Source: Actinoplanes oryzae
GTDB lineage: Bacteria; Actinomycetota; Actinomycetes; Mycobacteriales; Micromonosporaceae
Assembly: GCF_030757795.1 (NCBI RefSeq)
Contig: NZ_JAUQWH010000049.1
Location: 1-51,110 of the forward strand
DNA length: 51,110 nt
Direction: 5' to 3'
The notes under the pieces were generated by a model. It saw nothing but the letters and a program-made list of their open reading frames with translations, was not told where the DNA came from and did not search any database. Shown here piece after piece: positions 32,775 to 40,662 of the stretch; positions within the stretch are counted from its first letter, which is position 1, and each line of letters opens with the position of its first letter. Position numbers and translations under genes: made by a program.

Positions 32775-33958
32775 TCGGCCGACTGATCGCCTACATCGGC
32801 TGCTACAGCGACGGCAACCCGGCCGGCGGCGGCATTCACGTGCTGGACGTCAGCGCCGACGGCACCCGGCTCACCCGGCTGAGCCAGGTACCCGAGCCGG
32901 CCGAGGCGGGCTTTCTCGCCTACGCTCCCGAACTCGCCACCCTGTACGCCGTCGACGAGCGCAAGACCGACGGCCGCGGCCCGGCCGGTCCGGCGGCGTC
33001 GGTGTACGCCTACGCCGTGGACCCCGCCGACGGTGGCCTGCGGCTGGTGAACTCGCGCACAGCCCCGGGAGCATTCCCGTGCTACCTGACGGTCAGCGAG
33101 TCCCGCCGGGTCCTGATGACCGCCAACCATGGCAGCTTCGACCACATCGAACGCGTCGTCGCCGAGCCCGGCGGCGGCTGGACGGTCCGCTACGAGTACG
33201 ACGACTCCACCGTGCTGTTGTACGACCTCGACCGCGACGGCGCCCTGGCGGATCTGCGCGACGCGCGGGTGCTGGACGGGCACGGGCCCGACCCCAACGG
33301 CTCCCCACAGGTTGGCGGGCACGGCCAGGCCAGCGCACACGCGCACAGCGCGGTGCTCGACCCGTCCGGCCGGTACGTGCTGGTGTGTGACAAAGGAACC
33401 GACCAGATCCTCGTGCTGTCGCTCGACGACGGGCTGAAGACCGTGTCGGTGTACCAGTGCCGCCCCGAAACAGGACCCCGGCACCTGGTGTTCGATCCGC
33501 AATCCGGTCACGCCTTCGTCACCTGCGAATTTTCCTCACGGCTGATGTCGCTGGCCTTCGACCCGGTAGACGGATCGCTCACACTACTGGACGAGCAATT
33601 GTCCACGGCCCCCGATTACCGGGGACCCAATGAGCCCGCCGACGTCCGGATTCACCCGGGTGGCCGATTCGTCTACGTCAACAACCGCGGCGAGGATTCC
33701 CTGGCCTGGTTCGCTGTCGGAACCGATGGTCGGCTCAGCCGCAGCGGGCATGTCGCGTTGGGTCGCTCTCTGCATCCCGGGGTCGCCGCCCGAAGCTTCG
33801 CCTTCGACCCCACGGGGACGTTTCTTCTGGTCGCGGATCGGCCCGCCAACCTGGTCCGCAGCTTCGCCGTCGATGCCAGCGACGGCTCGCTGAGGCCCGT
33901 CGCCGAGATCGCGACCCCACAACCGGCCTGTGTTGCCTTCGCCGGCATCGTGCTCTGA
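32771..33958 (+). CDS. Lactonase-family seven-bladed beta-propeller
   Basis: A 395-residue protein related to 6-phosphogluconolactonase of the YbhE/Pgl type. Repeats like YIGCYSDGNPAGGGIHVLDVSADG, ...HAHSAVLDPSGRYVLVCDKGTDQILVL, ...RHLVFDPQSGHAFVTCEFSSRLM and RSFAFDPTGTFLLVADRPANLVRSF mark successive propeller blades. No signal peptide is seen. It starts by ATGA overlap with carB. In this operon it might open a lactone formed from an oxidised sugar, or a lactone ring in the substrate itself (isocoumarin-like C-glucosides have one). That role is a guess; only the fold is certain. Confidence 0.85.
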   Translation: MIGRLIAYIGCYSDGNPAGGGIHVLDVSADGTRLTRLSQVPEPAEAGFLAYAPELATLYAVDERKTDGRGPAGPAASVYAYAVDPADGGLRLVNSRTAPGAFPCYLTVSESRRVLMTANHGSFDHIERVVAEPGGGWTVRYEYDDSTVLLYDLDRDGALADLRDARVLDGHGPDPNGSPQVGGHGQASAHAHSAVLDPSGRYVLVCDKGTDQILVLSLDDGLKTVSVYQCRPETGPRHLVFDPQSGHAFVTCEFSSRLMSLAFDPVDGSLTLLDEQLSTAPDYRGPNEPADVRIHPGGRFVYVNNRGEDSLAWFAVGTDGRLSRSGHVALGRSLHPGVAARSFAFDPTGTFLLVADRPANLVRSFAVDASDGSLRPVAEIATPQPACVAFAGIVL

Positions 33959-33983
33959 CCCCCTTCCTTGAACAGGACATGAC

Positions 33984-35132
33984 ATGAACAATCCCTTGAG
34001 GGTTGCCATCCTCGGCACCGGAATGATTGGCGAAGTCCACCGCCGCGCCGCGCTGCTCGCGGGCGCCCAGATCGTCGGCGCCATGGCCGGTAGCGAGGAC
34101 AGCACCGCCCGGGCCGCCTCCCGCTGGCGCACCGAGCCACTGCGCTCCATCGACGACCTGGCCAGGCTGGCTCCAGACGTCGTCCACGTCTGTACCCCGA
34201 ACAGTGTGCATGCCGAGCACGTCGAGGCCGCTGTTGCCGCAGGTGCGCACGTCGTCTGTGAGAAGCCTCTTGCCGTTGGTGCCGAGCAGGCCCAAAGCCT
34301 CACCGATCTGGTCGCCCGCCATGACCGGGTGGCGACTGTGCCGTTCGTCTACCGGTTCCACCCGCTCGTCCGAGAGATCCGGGCCCGGGTCGCCGCCGGC
34401 GAGTTCGGCCCCTGGCAACTGCTGCACGGCAGCTACCTGCAGGACTGGCTCGTCTCTCCGCTGGCCACCAGCTGGCGGGTGGACGCCGCCGCGGGCGGGC
34501 CTTCGCGCGCGTTCGCCGACATCGGCTCGCACTGGTGCGACCTGATGGAATTCGTCACCGGGGAGCGCATCGCGTCGCTGACCGCCACGACGGCCACCAC
34601 TGTGGCGCGGCGCCCGGCGGGCTCGGCGGCCACCTTCGGCGGTACCTCAGGCGGCGAGTTGCGGACGGTGGACACCGAGGACGCCGCAGTGGTGACGTTC
34701 CGGACCGCGTCGGGTGTGCTCGGTTCGGTCAACGTCTCGCAGGTTTCCCCGGGGCGCAAGAACCGGCTCTGGTTCGAGTTCGACGGGCAGAACCGCTCGG
34801 CGGTCTTCGATCAGGAGAATCCGGAGACGGTATGGCTCGGCTCCGAGACCTCCGCCGAGATCCTGCAGCGCGATCCCGGCCAGGGCAGTGCCGACCAGCG
34901 TCGCCTGTCGCACCTGCCCGCCGGGCACGGGCAGGGCTACGCGTCCTGTTTCGAAAGCTTCGTCGCCGACACCTACCAGGCCGTACGCGGTGATGTCCCG
35001 GACGGACTGCCGACCTTCGCCGACGGACTGCGGTCCGCGAGGATCATCGACGCCGTGCTCAGCTCCGCCAGCACCGGCGCCTGGGTGGACGTGCCCGCTG
35101 CGGACCTCGCCACGACCGGAGCCACTCGATGA
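33984..35132 (+). CDS. Gfo/Idh/MocA-family oxidoreductase
   Basis: A 382-residue two-domain NAD(P)-dependent sugar dehydrogenase. [18 protein letters not shown] is the Rossmann loop, [10 protein letters not shown] the E-K-P catalytic-lysine motif, and [16 protein letters not shown] the D-x-G-x-H motif with the catalytic His. Members act on C3 of sugars, including 3-keto-glucosides. In a C-glycoside pathway such an enzyme could reduce the 3-keto sugar left after cleavage, or could do the first oxidation as DgpA does in gut bacteria. AGGA sits before ATG at 33984. It is linked to the next gene by ATGA. Confidence 0.92.
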   Translation: MNNPLRVAILGTGMIGEVHRRAALLAGAQIVGAMAGSEDSTARAASRWRTEPLRSIDDLARLAPDVVHVCTPNSVHAEHVEAAVAAGAHVVCEKPLAVGAEQAQSLTDLVARHDRVATVPFVYRFHPLVREIRARVAAGEFGPWQLLHGSYLQDWLVSPLATSWRVDAAAGGPSRAFADIGSHWCDLMEFVTGERIASLTATTATTVARRPAGSAATFGGTSGGELRTVDTEDAAVVTFRTASGVLGSVNVSQVSPGRKNRLWFEFDGQNRSAVFDQENPETVWLGSETSAEILQRDPGQGSADQRRLSHLPAGHGQGYASCFESFVADTYQAVRGDVPDGLPTFADGLRSARIIDAVLSSASTGAWVDVPAADLATTGATR

Positions 35133-36142
35133 GCCGTCCCGTCACCCTGTTCACCGGCCAGTGGGCCGACCTGCCGTTCACCGAGGTGTGCCGGCTTGCG
35201 TCGTCGTGGGGCTACGACGGATTGGAGATCGCCTGCTGGGGCGACCACCTCGACCCCGACCGCGGCGCGATCGACGACGACTACCTCGCGGGCAAACGCG
35301 CCGTCCTCGACGAGCACGGCCTGAAGGTGTTCGCGATCTCCAACCACCTGAAGGGCCAGGCGGTCTGCGACGACCCCATCGACCAGCGGCACCGCGACAT
35401 GCTGCCCGACTCCGTCTGGGGAGACGGTGACCCCGAGGGCGTGCGACGGCGGGCCGCCGAGCAGATGAAGAACACTGCCCGCACCGCCGCACGCCTCGGC
35501 GTCGACACCGTGGTCGGCTTCACCGGCTCCGCCATCTGGAAGTACGTCGCAATGTTCCCGCCCGTCGGCCAGGACGTCATCGACGCCGGATACCAGGACT
35601 TCGCCGACCGCTGGAACCCGATCCTCGACGTCTTCGACGAAGTCGGTGTCCGCTTCGCCCACGAGGTCCATCCCAGCGAGATCGCTTACGACTACTGGAG
35701 CACGAAGCGGGCCCTCGACGCGATCGGCAATCGCCCGGCGTTCGGCCTCAACTGGGACCCCTCACACATGATGTGGCAGGACCTTGACCCGGTCGGCTTC
35801 CTTCTCGACTTTGCGGACCGCATCTACCACGTGGACTGCAAGGACGTGAAGCTGGCAACTGGCAACGGCCGCAACGGCCGGCTCGGCTCCCACCTCGCCT
35901 GGGCCGACCCGCGCCGCGGCTGGGACTTCGTCTCCACCGGCCACGGCGATGTGCCCTGGGAACGGTGCTTCCGCACCCTCAACGCCATCGGCTATCAAGG
36001 GCCGATCTCCATCGAGTGGGAGGACGCCGGCATGGATCGGCTCATGGGCGCCCCAGAGGCGTTGCAGTTCGTCCGCCGCCACCTGTTCGACGCCCCGGAG
36101 GCTGCCTTCGACGCGGCTTTCAGCACCCGCGAAGCGGACTGA
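35129..36142 (+). CDS. TIM-barrel sugar isomerase/epimerase family protein
   Basis: A 337-residue protein of the AP-endonuclease-2/xylose-isomerase-like barrel family. The sequence [74 protein letters not shown] and [10 protein letters not shown] holds the typical metal ligands Glu, Asp-x-x-His, His-x-Asp and Glu (SIEWED). It is close to proteins annotated as 3-keto-sugar epimerases/hydrolases and distinct from carB. As the last gene of the operon it may process the 3-keto or anhydro-sugar to a common hexose. A hairpin follows 18 bases after the stop. Confidence 0.88.
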   Translation: MSRPVTLFTGQWADLPFTEVCRLASSWGYDGLEIACWGDHLDPDRGAIDDDYLAGKRAVLDEHGLKVFAISNHLKGQAVCDDPIDQRHRDMLPDSVWGDGDPEGVRRRAAEQMKNTARTAARLGVDTVVGFTGSAIWKYVAMFPPVGQDVIDAGYQDFADRWNPILDVFDEVGVRFAHEVHPSEIAYDYWSTKRALDAIGNRPAFGLNWDPSHMMWQDLDPVGFLLDFADRIYHVDCKDVKLATGNGRNGRLGSHLAWADPRRGWDFVSTGHGDVPWERCFRTLNAIGYQGPISIEWEDAGMDRLMGAPEALQFVRRHLFDAPEAAFDAAFSTREAD

Positions 36143-36160
36143 TTGCCGCGGCCCGCGGCT

Positions 36161-36192
36161 CGTGCGTCATCTCTGAGCCGAGATGACGCACG
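36161..36192 (+). terminator. Terminator hairpin of the C-glycoside operon
   Basis: Perfect 13-base arms (CGTGCGTCATCTC and its complement) around TGAGCC, starting 18 bases after the last stop codon. It has no T-run. Confidence 0.8.
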
Positions 36193-36250
36193 AACGATCC
36201 GTCGCGGGTGCGACTGTTTAGATTTTGAACGTTAATGTTGTGATTTACGC

Positions 36251-36276
36251 CTCAAGCCTCTGCCCTGAGAGCCGAT
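36251..36276 (+). promoter_or_regulatory. FliA (sigma-28)-type promoter of the chemoreceptor gene
   Basis: CTCA (36251-36254), 16 bases, GCCGAT (36271-36276), about 37 bases before the start codon. Flagellar/chemotaxis genes of motile Actinoplanes carry promoters of this CTCA-GCCGA form. A TAAGGAG ribosome site follows at 36296-36302. Confidence 0.65.
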
Positions 36277-36312
36277 CATTACGGTGTACCCGGTTTAAGG
36301 AGAGGGCGCGGC

Positions 36313-37893
36313 ATGAAGCTTGGCGGCATACTCGCGAATCGTTCATTGGGCACCAAGATCGCCACTGCGGTGCTGTCCGCGACAGCAAGCGGCGCTTTGA
36401 TTGGTCTGACGTCGATGACCACAGTGCATCAACTGAACGAGTCTTCGGCCAATTCGGAACGCAGTGCGATCACCCTGCTGACCGCGACGAGCACATTCTC
36501 CAAGAATGTCGAGGCATACAGCACTAACGCTCTCGCAAAGCAACTCTTCCCGAGCATCGGTGACGTCATTGACAAGAGCATGGCCGCCAAAGATCAGGAA
36601 CTCGTCGCAGCCTTGGCCGTGCTCCGGGCGGGCATGGCTTCCGACGCAGTCGCGGTCGAAGCAGTCGCCAAAGCGCAAAGCGACTGGCAAGCCTATGTAG
36701 CTTTCCAGGCCGTCGACGTCAGCAAGCTGACCACCGCACAGATCGCCACTCGCCAAGATGAGTACAACGCACTCTTCGGCGCTCTAAGCGACGACGAAAG
36801 TATCCTGCACGAGCAAGCTGTGGCGCTGGCGGAGCGAGACATAGCCGCAGCGCAGGAATCGGCCACGAAAGCGAACTGGATCATTGGAGCCCTGCTGGCC
36901 GCCGGCACCGCTGTCAGCCTCTTGATCGGACTCCGTATCGCCAGGCGAGCCCGCAGCCACGTACGTAGGGTTTCCCAACTGGCCGAGGCGCTGGCAGAAG
37001 GCGACCTCACCCGCAGCGCAGGCGTCACCAGCGGGGACGAGATCGGGCGCATGGCCGCAGCGCTCGATCAAGCCGTTGCCCGCCTCCGAGAAGACGTTGT
37101 ACGACTGGCCGGAAACGCATCGACGATCGATGCCGCAGCCAACCGCCTCTCCGAAGTGTCCGCAGAAGTCGACCAGGCAGCCAACGAAGCGTCGATGCAA
37201 GCCGGGACCGTCGCGGCGGCGGCCGACCGGGTCTCGAGTAACCTCACCATCGTTACGGCCGGTGCCCAGGAGATGGGATCAGCTATCAACGACATCAGCG
37301 CCTCCACTACTGAAGCCTCAGGCGTTGCGGTCAAAGCCGTGGAAATGGCCGCGCAAACCAACGCCATCGTGGCCCGGCTCGGCGAGTCGTCGACAGAGAT
37401 CGCCACCGTAGTGAAGGTGATCACTTCCATCGCGGAGCAGACGAACCTGCTCGCGCTGAACGCCACGATCGAAGCGGCCCGCGCAGGCGAGATGGGCAAG
37501 GGCTTCGCAGTCGTGGCCGGCGAGGTCAAAGACTTGGCCCAGGAGACCGCCAAAGCAACCGAGGACATCGCTCAGCGCGTACAGGCCATTCAGAACGACA
37601 CGAACGGCGCCGTCACGGCAATCGGCAGCATCTCGGAGATCATCGAGCGCATCAACAGCTTCCAGGTCACGATCGCCTCGGCGGTCGAGGAACAGACCGC
37701 CACCACGCAGGAGATGAACCGGACCTTGTCCGGTGCTGCCTCCGGCGCCGTGGAGATCGCCTCGAACATCGGCGCGGTCTCGGCTTCCACGAGCCGCACC
37801 ACCTCCACCGTGGCCGACACCCGGGCCGCTGCGGCCGAACTAGCGACCACCGCCGCGGAACTCAACTCGGTGGTCACCCGCTTCCGCTACTGA
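36313..37893 (+). CDS. Methyl-accepting chemotaxis protein, intact
   Basis: A 526-residue transducer. TM1 ([19 protein letters not shown], about 17-36), a periplasmic-type helical sensor of about 150 residues resembling the four-helix-bundle MCP domain, and TM2 ([19 protein letters not shown], about 193-211) are followed by a HAMP domain ([21 protein letters not shown]) and the signalling hairpin. The hairpin tip [21 protein letters not shown] is canonical. The C-terminus [15 protein letters not shown] lacks a CheR-docking pentapeptide. TAAGGAG supports the ATG at 36313. It stands alone behind a FliA-like promoter. Its location next to the C-glycoside operon suggests, without proof, that it may sense related compounds. 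Confidence 0.95.
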   Translation: MKLGGILANRSLGTKIATAVLSATASGALIGLTSMTTVHQLNESSANSERSAITLLTATSTFSKNVEAYSTNALAKQLFPSIGDVIDKSMAAKDQELVAALAVLRAGMASDAVAVEAVAKAQSDWQAYVAFQAVDVSKLTTAQIATRQDEYNALFGALSDDESILHEQAVALAERDIAAAQESATKANWIIGALLAAGTAVSLLIGLRIARRARSHVRRVSQLAEALAEGDLTRSAGVTSGDEIGRMAAALDQAVARLREDVVRLAGNASTIDAAANRLSEVSAEVDQAANEASMQAGTVAAAADRVSSNLTIVTAGAQEMGSAINDISASTTEASGVAVKAVEMAAQTNAIVARLGESSTEIATVVKVITSIAEQTNLLALNATIEAARAGEMGKGFAVVAGEVKDLAQETAKATEDIAQRVQAIQNDTNGAVTAIGSISEIIERINSFQVTIASAVEEQTATTQEMNRTLSGAASGAVEIASNIGAVSASTSRTTSTVADTRAAAAELATTAAELNSVVTRFRY

Positions 37894-37994
37894 GTAAGAT
37901 CGGGACACGCTAACCTCACTCTGGTCTTCACCGGCTTTTCGAGGCTCTATCAAGTAGCTGGGCTGTGGCCGCTGCGGTGATGCGAGTCATGTCG

Positions 37995-38055
37995 GTAATA
38001 GGCGAAGCTCCGGTAGCCCCTAATAATCTGGGGCTACCGGAGCTTCGCCTATTAC
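37995..38055. repeat. Perfect inverted repeat with 26-base arms
   Basis: 37995-38020 is the exact reverse complement of 38030-38055, with loop TAATAATCT. The arms begin GTAATAGGCGAAGCTCC. No other copy is visible in the window. It may be a two-way terminator between the chemoreceptor and the integrase block, a small mobile repeat, or a recombination site. The rest of 37894-38120 carries no gene I can support. Confidence 0.85.
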
Positions 38056-38120
38056 TTGTGCGGCGGATTTGGCATTGCTGCGGGCGGCCAACGAAGAGTG
38101 AACAATGATAGGATTACCAC

Positions 38121-38258
38121 ATGAACACGGATACTGTTGTGGTATCTGTACCACTCGTGGGGGTTCCGCCCTCGGACACCATTTATGGTGAAAAATCGCC
38201 TTCACGGTGGTTTTTCACCATTTTTGTTTCCGAAACGGCGATGGGTCGCGTCGATTAG
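38121..38258 (+). CDS. Possible 45-residue small protein
   Basis: ATG at 38121 follows AGGA by seven bases. The frame reads MNTDTVVVSVPLVGVPPSDT, then IYGEKSPSRWFFTIFVSET and ends GRVD. It is less GC-rich than most genes here. Two hairpins lie inside it: GTGGTA-TCTG-TACCAC (38139-38154) and the repeat at 38185-38221. That is unusual for coding DNA and weakens the case. No family is recognised; it could equally be a structured leader RNA ahead of the AbrB-like gene. Confidence 0.3.
   Translation: MNTDTVVVSVPLVGVPPSDTIYGEKSPSRWFFTIFVSETAMGRVD
38185..38221. repeat. AT-rich-arm inverted repeat upstream of the integrase module
   Basis: ATGGTGAAAAA (38185-38195) and its complement TTTTTCACCAT (38211-38221) flank a 15-base loop; TTTTG follows. 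It looks like a terminator or a protein-binding site in front of the AbrB-like gene. Confidence 0.6.
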
Positions 38259-38305
38259 TCCGACCTTGTCCAAATCCCGGACGTTGATCTCTTCCGAACG
38301 TCACC

Positions 38306-38815
38306 ATGGTCGTCGTGGGCTCACCTCACCGGTTGAGAACTGGCCACGCTGAACAGATGATCGGCGCGCTGATCCCACCTGCGACTCGTCGACCTGCACA
38401 GACCGGTCCGCTCCTGGCTCCGGAGCCGCGACGGCTCAACCTGCCCTCAGAGGCTGATACGGGCTCACTCGATCTCGACATAGCCCAGCTCGACGGCTCC
38501 GGCCGGTTCTCCGCCCGTAGCTTGCTTCGGGACTTGGGCTGGAACCCAGGCCATCGCATTGATCTGACCGTTGTCGGTGACATCGTGATCGTTGGTTCGT
38601 CGCCGACGGGCCGGCACCGCATCGGTGCGCGCGGAGACTTGGCCGTTCCCGGATCAGCTCGGATGCTGCTCGGGCTCGAACCCGGTCATCGTGTCATGGT
38701 CGTCGCAGCGCCTCGGCAGGACATTCTGCTGGTCCACCCTCATACCCTGATCACCGCGTTGCTCGCCTCCTACTACGGCGAGCAGCCGCAAGGGCGTGAA
38801 GGTGATGGCCGCTGA
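38306..38815 (+). CDS. AbrB/MazE/SpoVT-like DNA-binding-domain protein, integrase-linked
   Basis: A 169-residue protein whose second half is made of two swapped-hairpin-like repeats: LDGSGRFSARSLLRDLGWNPGHRIDLTVVGDIVIV and GARGDLAVPGSARMLLGLEPGHRVMVVAAPRQDILLV. That pattern (G-x-L-x-P-x-x-R-x-x-L-G-x-x-x-G-x-x-V) is the AbrB fold used by transition-state regulators and antitoxins. The first 60 residues are proline-rich and probably disordered; ATG at 38357 is an alternative start. It overlaps the integrase gene by 20 bases. Such pairs are common in actinobacteria; the small protein may regulate or assist the recombinase, which is not shown. Confidence 0.8.
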   Translation: MVVVGSPHRLRTGHAEQMIGALIPPATRRPAQTGPLLAPEPRRLNLPSEADTGSLDLDIAQLDGSGRFSARSLLRDLGWNPGHRIDLTVVGDIVIVGSSPTGRHRIGARGDLAVPGSARMLLGLEPGHRVMVVAAPRQDILLVHPHTLITALLASYYGEQPQGREGDGR

Positions 38816-39821
38816 TCCTGACCGAATCGCCACCGCACGGGCGCTGCTGGAACAGCTAGGCCTCACTGTCGCGGACCTACAGCTCAGCAAGAGCACCTCG
38901 GCCCCGACTATCCGCGAGTATCTCCCGCGAGTACGCGAGGCGGCGAGCGCGGCATCCAACCGCACCTACGGCTCGTACTGGAATCGCATGGCCGACGCGT
39001 GGGGAGACCGATCAGTTGCCGCCATCTCCGCCACCGACGTCGAAGCCCTCCAACGCAGGTGTGCCCGCACTGCTCGCCAGCGACGAAACGGACGTGGAGG
39101 CCGCCACGCGGGAGAGAACCTCATCTCTGCAGCTCGCGCGTTCTTCAACCGGGCGATCGCCGATGGAATCATCGCCCCGACCAGCAGCCCGGCCCATCAG
39201 ATTGCGAAGCCCCGGCGGTTACCGAGCCCCCGCAGAGCCCTGACGGCACACGAGCTCGACGAGATCAATCAGGTCGCGCGTACCAGCGGCAACGACGCAG
39301 TCCTCGACGCCTTGCTCCTTCGGCTTCATACCGAGACCGCATGCCGCCGCGGAGGCACCCTCGCCCTGCGGCTGATGGACCTCGACATCACCTACGGCCT
39401 GGTGCGGCTACGAGAGAAGGGCGAGACGCTGCGCTGGCAGCCGATCACCCTCGACTTGGCCTCCCGGCTGAAAGATCACGCTTCCGCCCGGGGCGCACTG
39501 CTGCCGGCAGAGCAGCTACTGCGGTATCGCGACGGCCGGGCCCTCACCCCTCGCCGCTATGATCACCTCTGGAAACGAATCGGTGACCGGCTTCCGTGGG
39601 TCGCAGCACAAAGCGTGTCCACCCACTGGCTCCGCCACACCACGCTGACCTGGGTCGAACGCAACTTCGGCTACGGCATCGCCCGCGCCTACGCCGGCCA
39701 CACTGACAACACCGGCCCCGCCACCACAACCTATATCAAAGCCGACATCCAAGCAGTCGCCACCGCACTCGCTGCCTTGACCGGCCATCCGCACCCGCTC
39801 GCAGCCGAAAGCAAGGGTTGA
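38796..39821 (+). CDS. Tyrosine-type site-specific recombinase/integrase
   Basis: A 341-residue recombinase. A SAM-like core-binding domain (about 35-125: APTIREYLPRVREAA...YWNRMADAWG) precedes the catalytic domain. Catalytic residues are visible: Arg184 in TETACRRGGTLAL, a Lys near 208 in REKGE, His277-x-x-Arg280 in THWLRHTTLTW, His302 in AGHTD and nucleophile Tyr313 in TTYIKAD. It is complete. GTG at 38796 is used; ATG at 38805 is equally possible. Together with the AbrB-like gene it heads an accessory block with dGTPase and Wadjet genes and may have brought it in. No tRNA gene or clear attachment duplication lies beside it. Confidence 0.92.
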   Translation: MKVMAADPDRIATARALLEQLGLTVADLQLSKSTSAPTIREYLPRVREAASAASNRTYGSYWNRMADAWGDRSVAAISATDVEALQRRCARTARQRRNGRGGRHAGENLISAARAFFNRAIADGIIAPTSSPAHQIAKPRRLPSPRRALTAHELDEINQVARTSGNDAVLDALLLRLHTETACRRGGTLALRLMDLDITYGLVRLREKGETLRWQPITLDLASRLKDHASARGALLPAEQLLRYRDGRALTPRRYDHLWKRIGDRLPWVAAQSVSTHWLRHTTLTWVERNFGYGIARAYAGHTDNTGPATTTYIKADIQAVATALAALTGHPHPLAAESKG

Positions 39822-40181
39822 ACTCTGGAGACAGACGAGTCGAGCCGAGTGTTCAAGTATATGTGACATGGCACAAATTCCGACAGAAAGCTCATCTGCC
39901 GAGATGGGGTGGCGGTCCACCTGCAGAGACGCTTTTTACTATTTGAAAACCCGCTCTTGGGGTCAGATTCAATCCGGTAGGGATTCTGAGATCGTGACGT
40001 TGAGGTACGACTGGGAGTTGTCTACCGGAAGTAAGCTGTTATTGACCTAAAGGGATAGACGTAAACTTTGTCTGATTTGGGGCCACTGGGGCACCGGCTA
40101 AATCGCCACCTGAGGTTTTCATGAAGCATCTGTCTGCTGATACCGTCGTGCATCCCGCACGCGCAGACTCTCGGAGACTCA
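39822..40181. other. Non-coding, lower-GC gap after the integrase
   Basis: The 360 bases hold only a weak 60-codon frame (39868-40050) without a ribosome site, which I do not accept as a gene. GGAG lies six bases before the next ATG at 40182. No hairpin or promoter stands out. Confidence 0.5.
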
Positions 40182-40613
40182 ATGGGCAACACCACCAATC
40201 AGCAGAACCAGGCGATCGACGCCCTGCTGAGTGTTACTTCGACTATGGGCCCGCTCGCCCCGTCTGTCCTGGTTCGTCAGGCTTCTGAGAAGTTCCTGGT
40301 TTCATACGACTCCCTCTTGATCGGATGGCATTATCTCCTAACGGAAGGAAGATTGGAATTCACGCCAGAAGGTAATGTCGGTGTCGTTGTCGAACGAGAC
40401 GAAGAAGTCGAGGAAGCCATCGCGCTTAGCGATCTTCGATCGTACGTACACAATCTCGCCGAGGCAGTGCATCGGCACGAGCTTATAGAAAGAATGCTTC
40501 CGACTACCGCCGCCCGCCAGCGAGCCCTGTGGCAGGCGCTGTTTACAATGACCAAGAATGGTGAGCTTCTTCCCAGTGGGCGAGACGGCAAGATATCCAA
40601 GGTAAGCGCATAG
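40182..40613 (+). CDS. Unrecognised 143-residue protein linked to the dGTPase
   Basis: An acidic, helix-rich protein starting MGNTTNQQNQAIDALLSVTS. The stretch LVRQASEKFLVSYDSLLIGWHYLLTEGRLEFTPEGNVGVV looks like a small winged-helix (a helix, a recognition-like helix and a beta-wing). The second half (EEVEEAIALSDLRSYVHNLAEAVHRHELIERMLP) is probably coiled. GGAG supports ATG at 40182. It ends 49 bases before the dGTPase gene on the same strand and shares its lower GC content, so both probably arrived together. It could be a regulator or sensor for the dGTPase; no family is recognised. Confidence 0.7.
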   Translation: MGNTTNQQNQAIDALLSVTSTMGPLAPSVLVRQASEKFLVSYDSLLIGWHYLLTEGRLEFTPEGNVGVVVERDEEVEEAIALSDLRSYVHNLAEAVHRHELIERMLPTTAARQRALWQALFTMTKNGELLPSGRDGKISKVSA

Positions 40614-40662
40614 GGCGGTCCTTTCGGGCACTCGATGGGTCGCCCGGAGTGGGTGGTCCAAC

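Noticed and set aside
37995..38055. tRNA or other structural RNA at the long hairpin
   Set aside because: A single uninterrupted stem has no cloverleaf arms, anticodon loop or CCA-type end.
39868..40050. Sixty-codon plus-strand frame after the integrase
   Set aside because: No ribosome site, no family pattern and unremarkable codon use.
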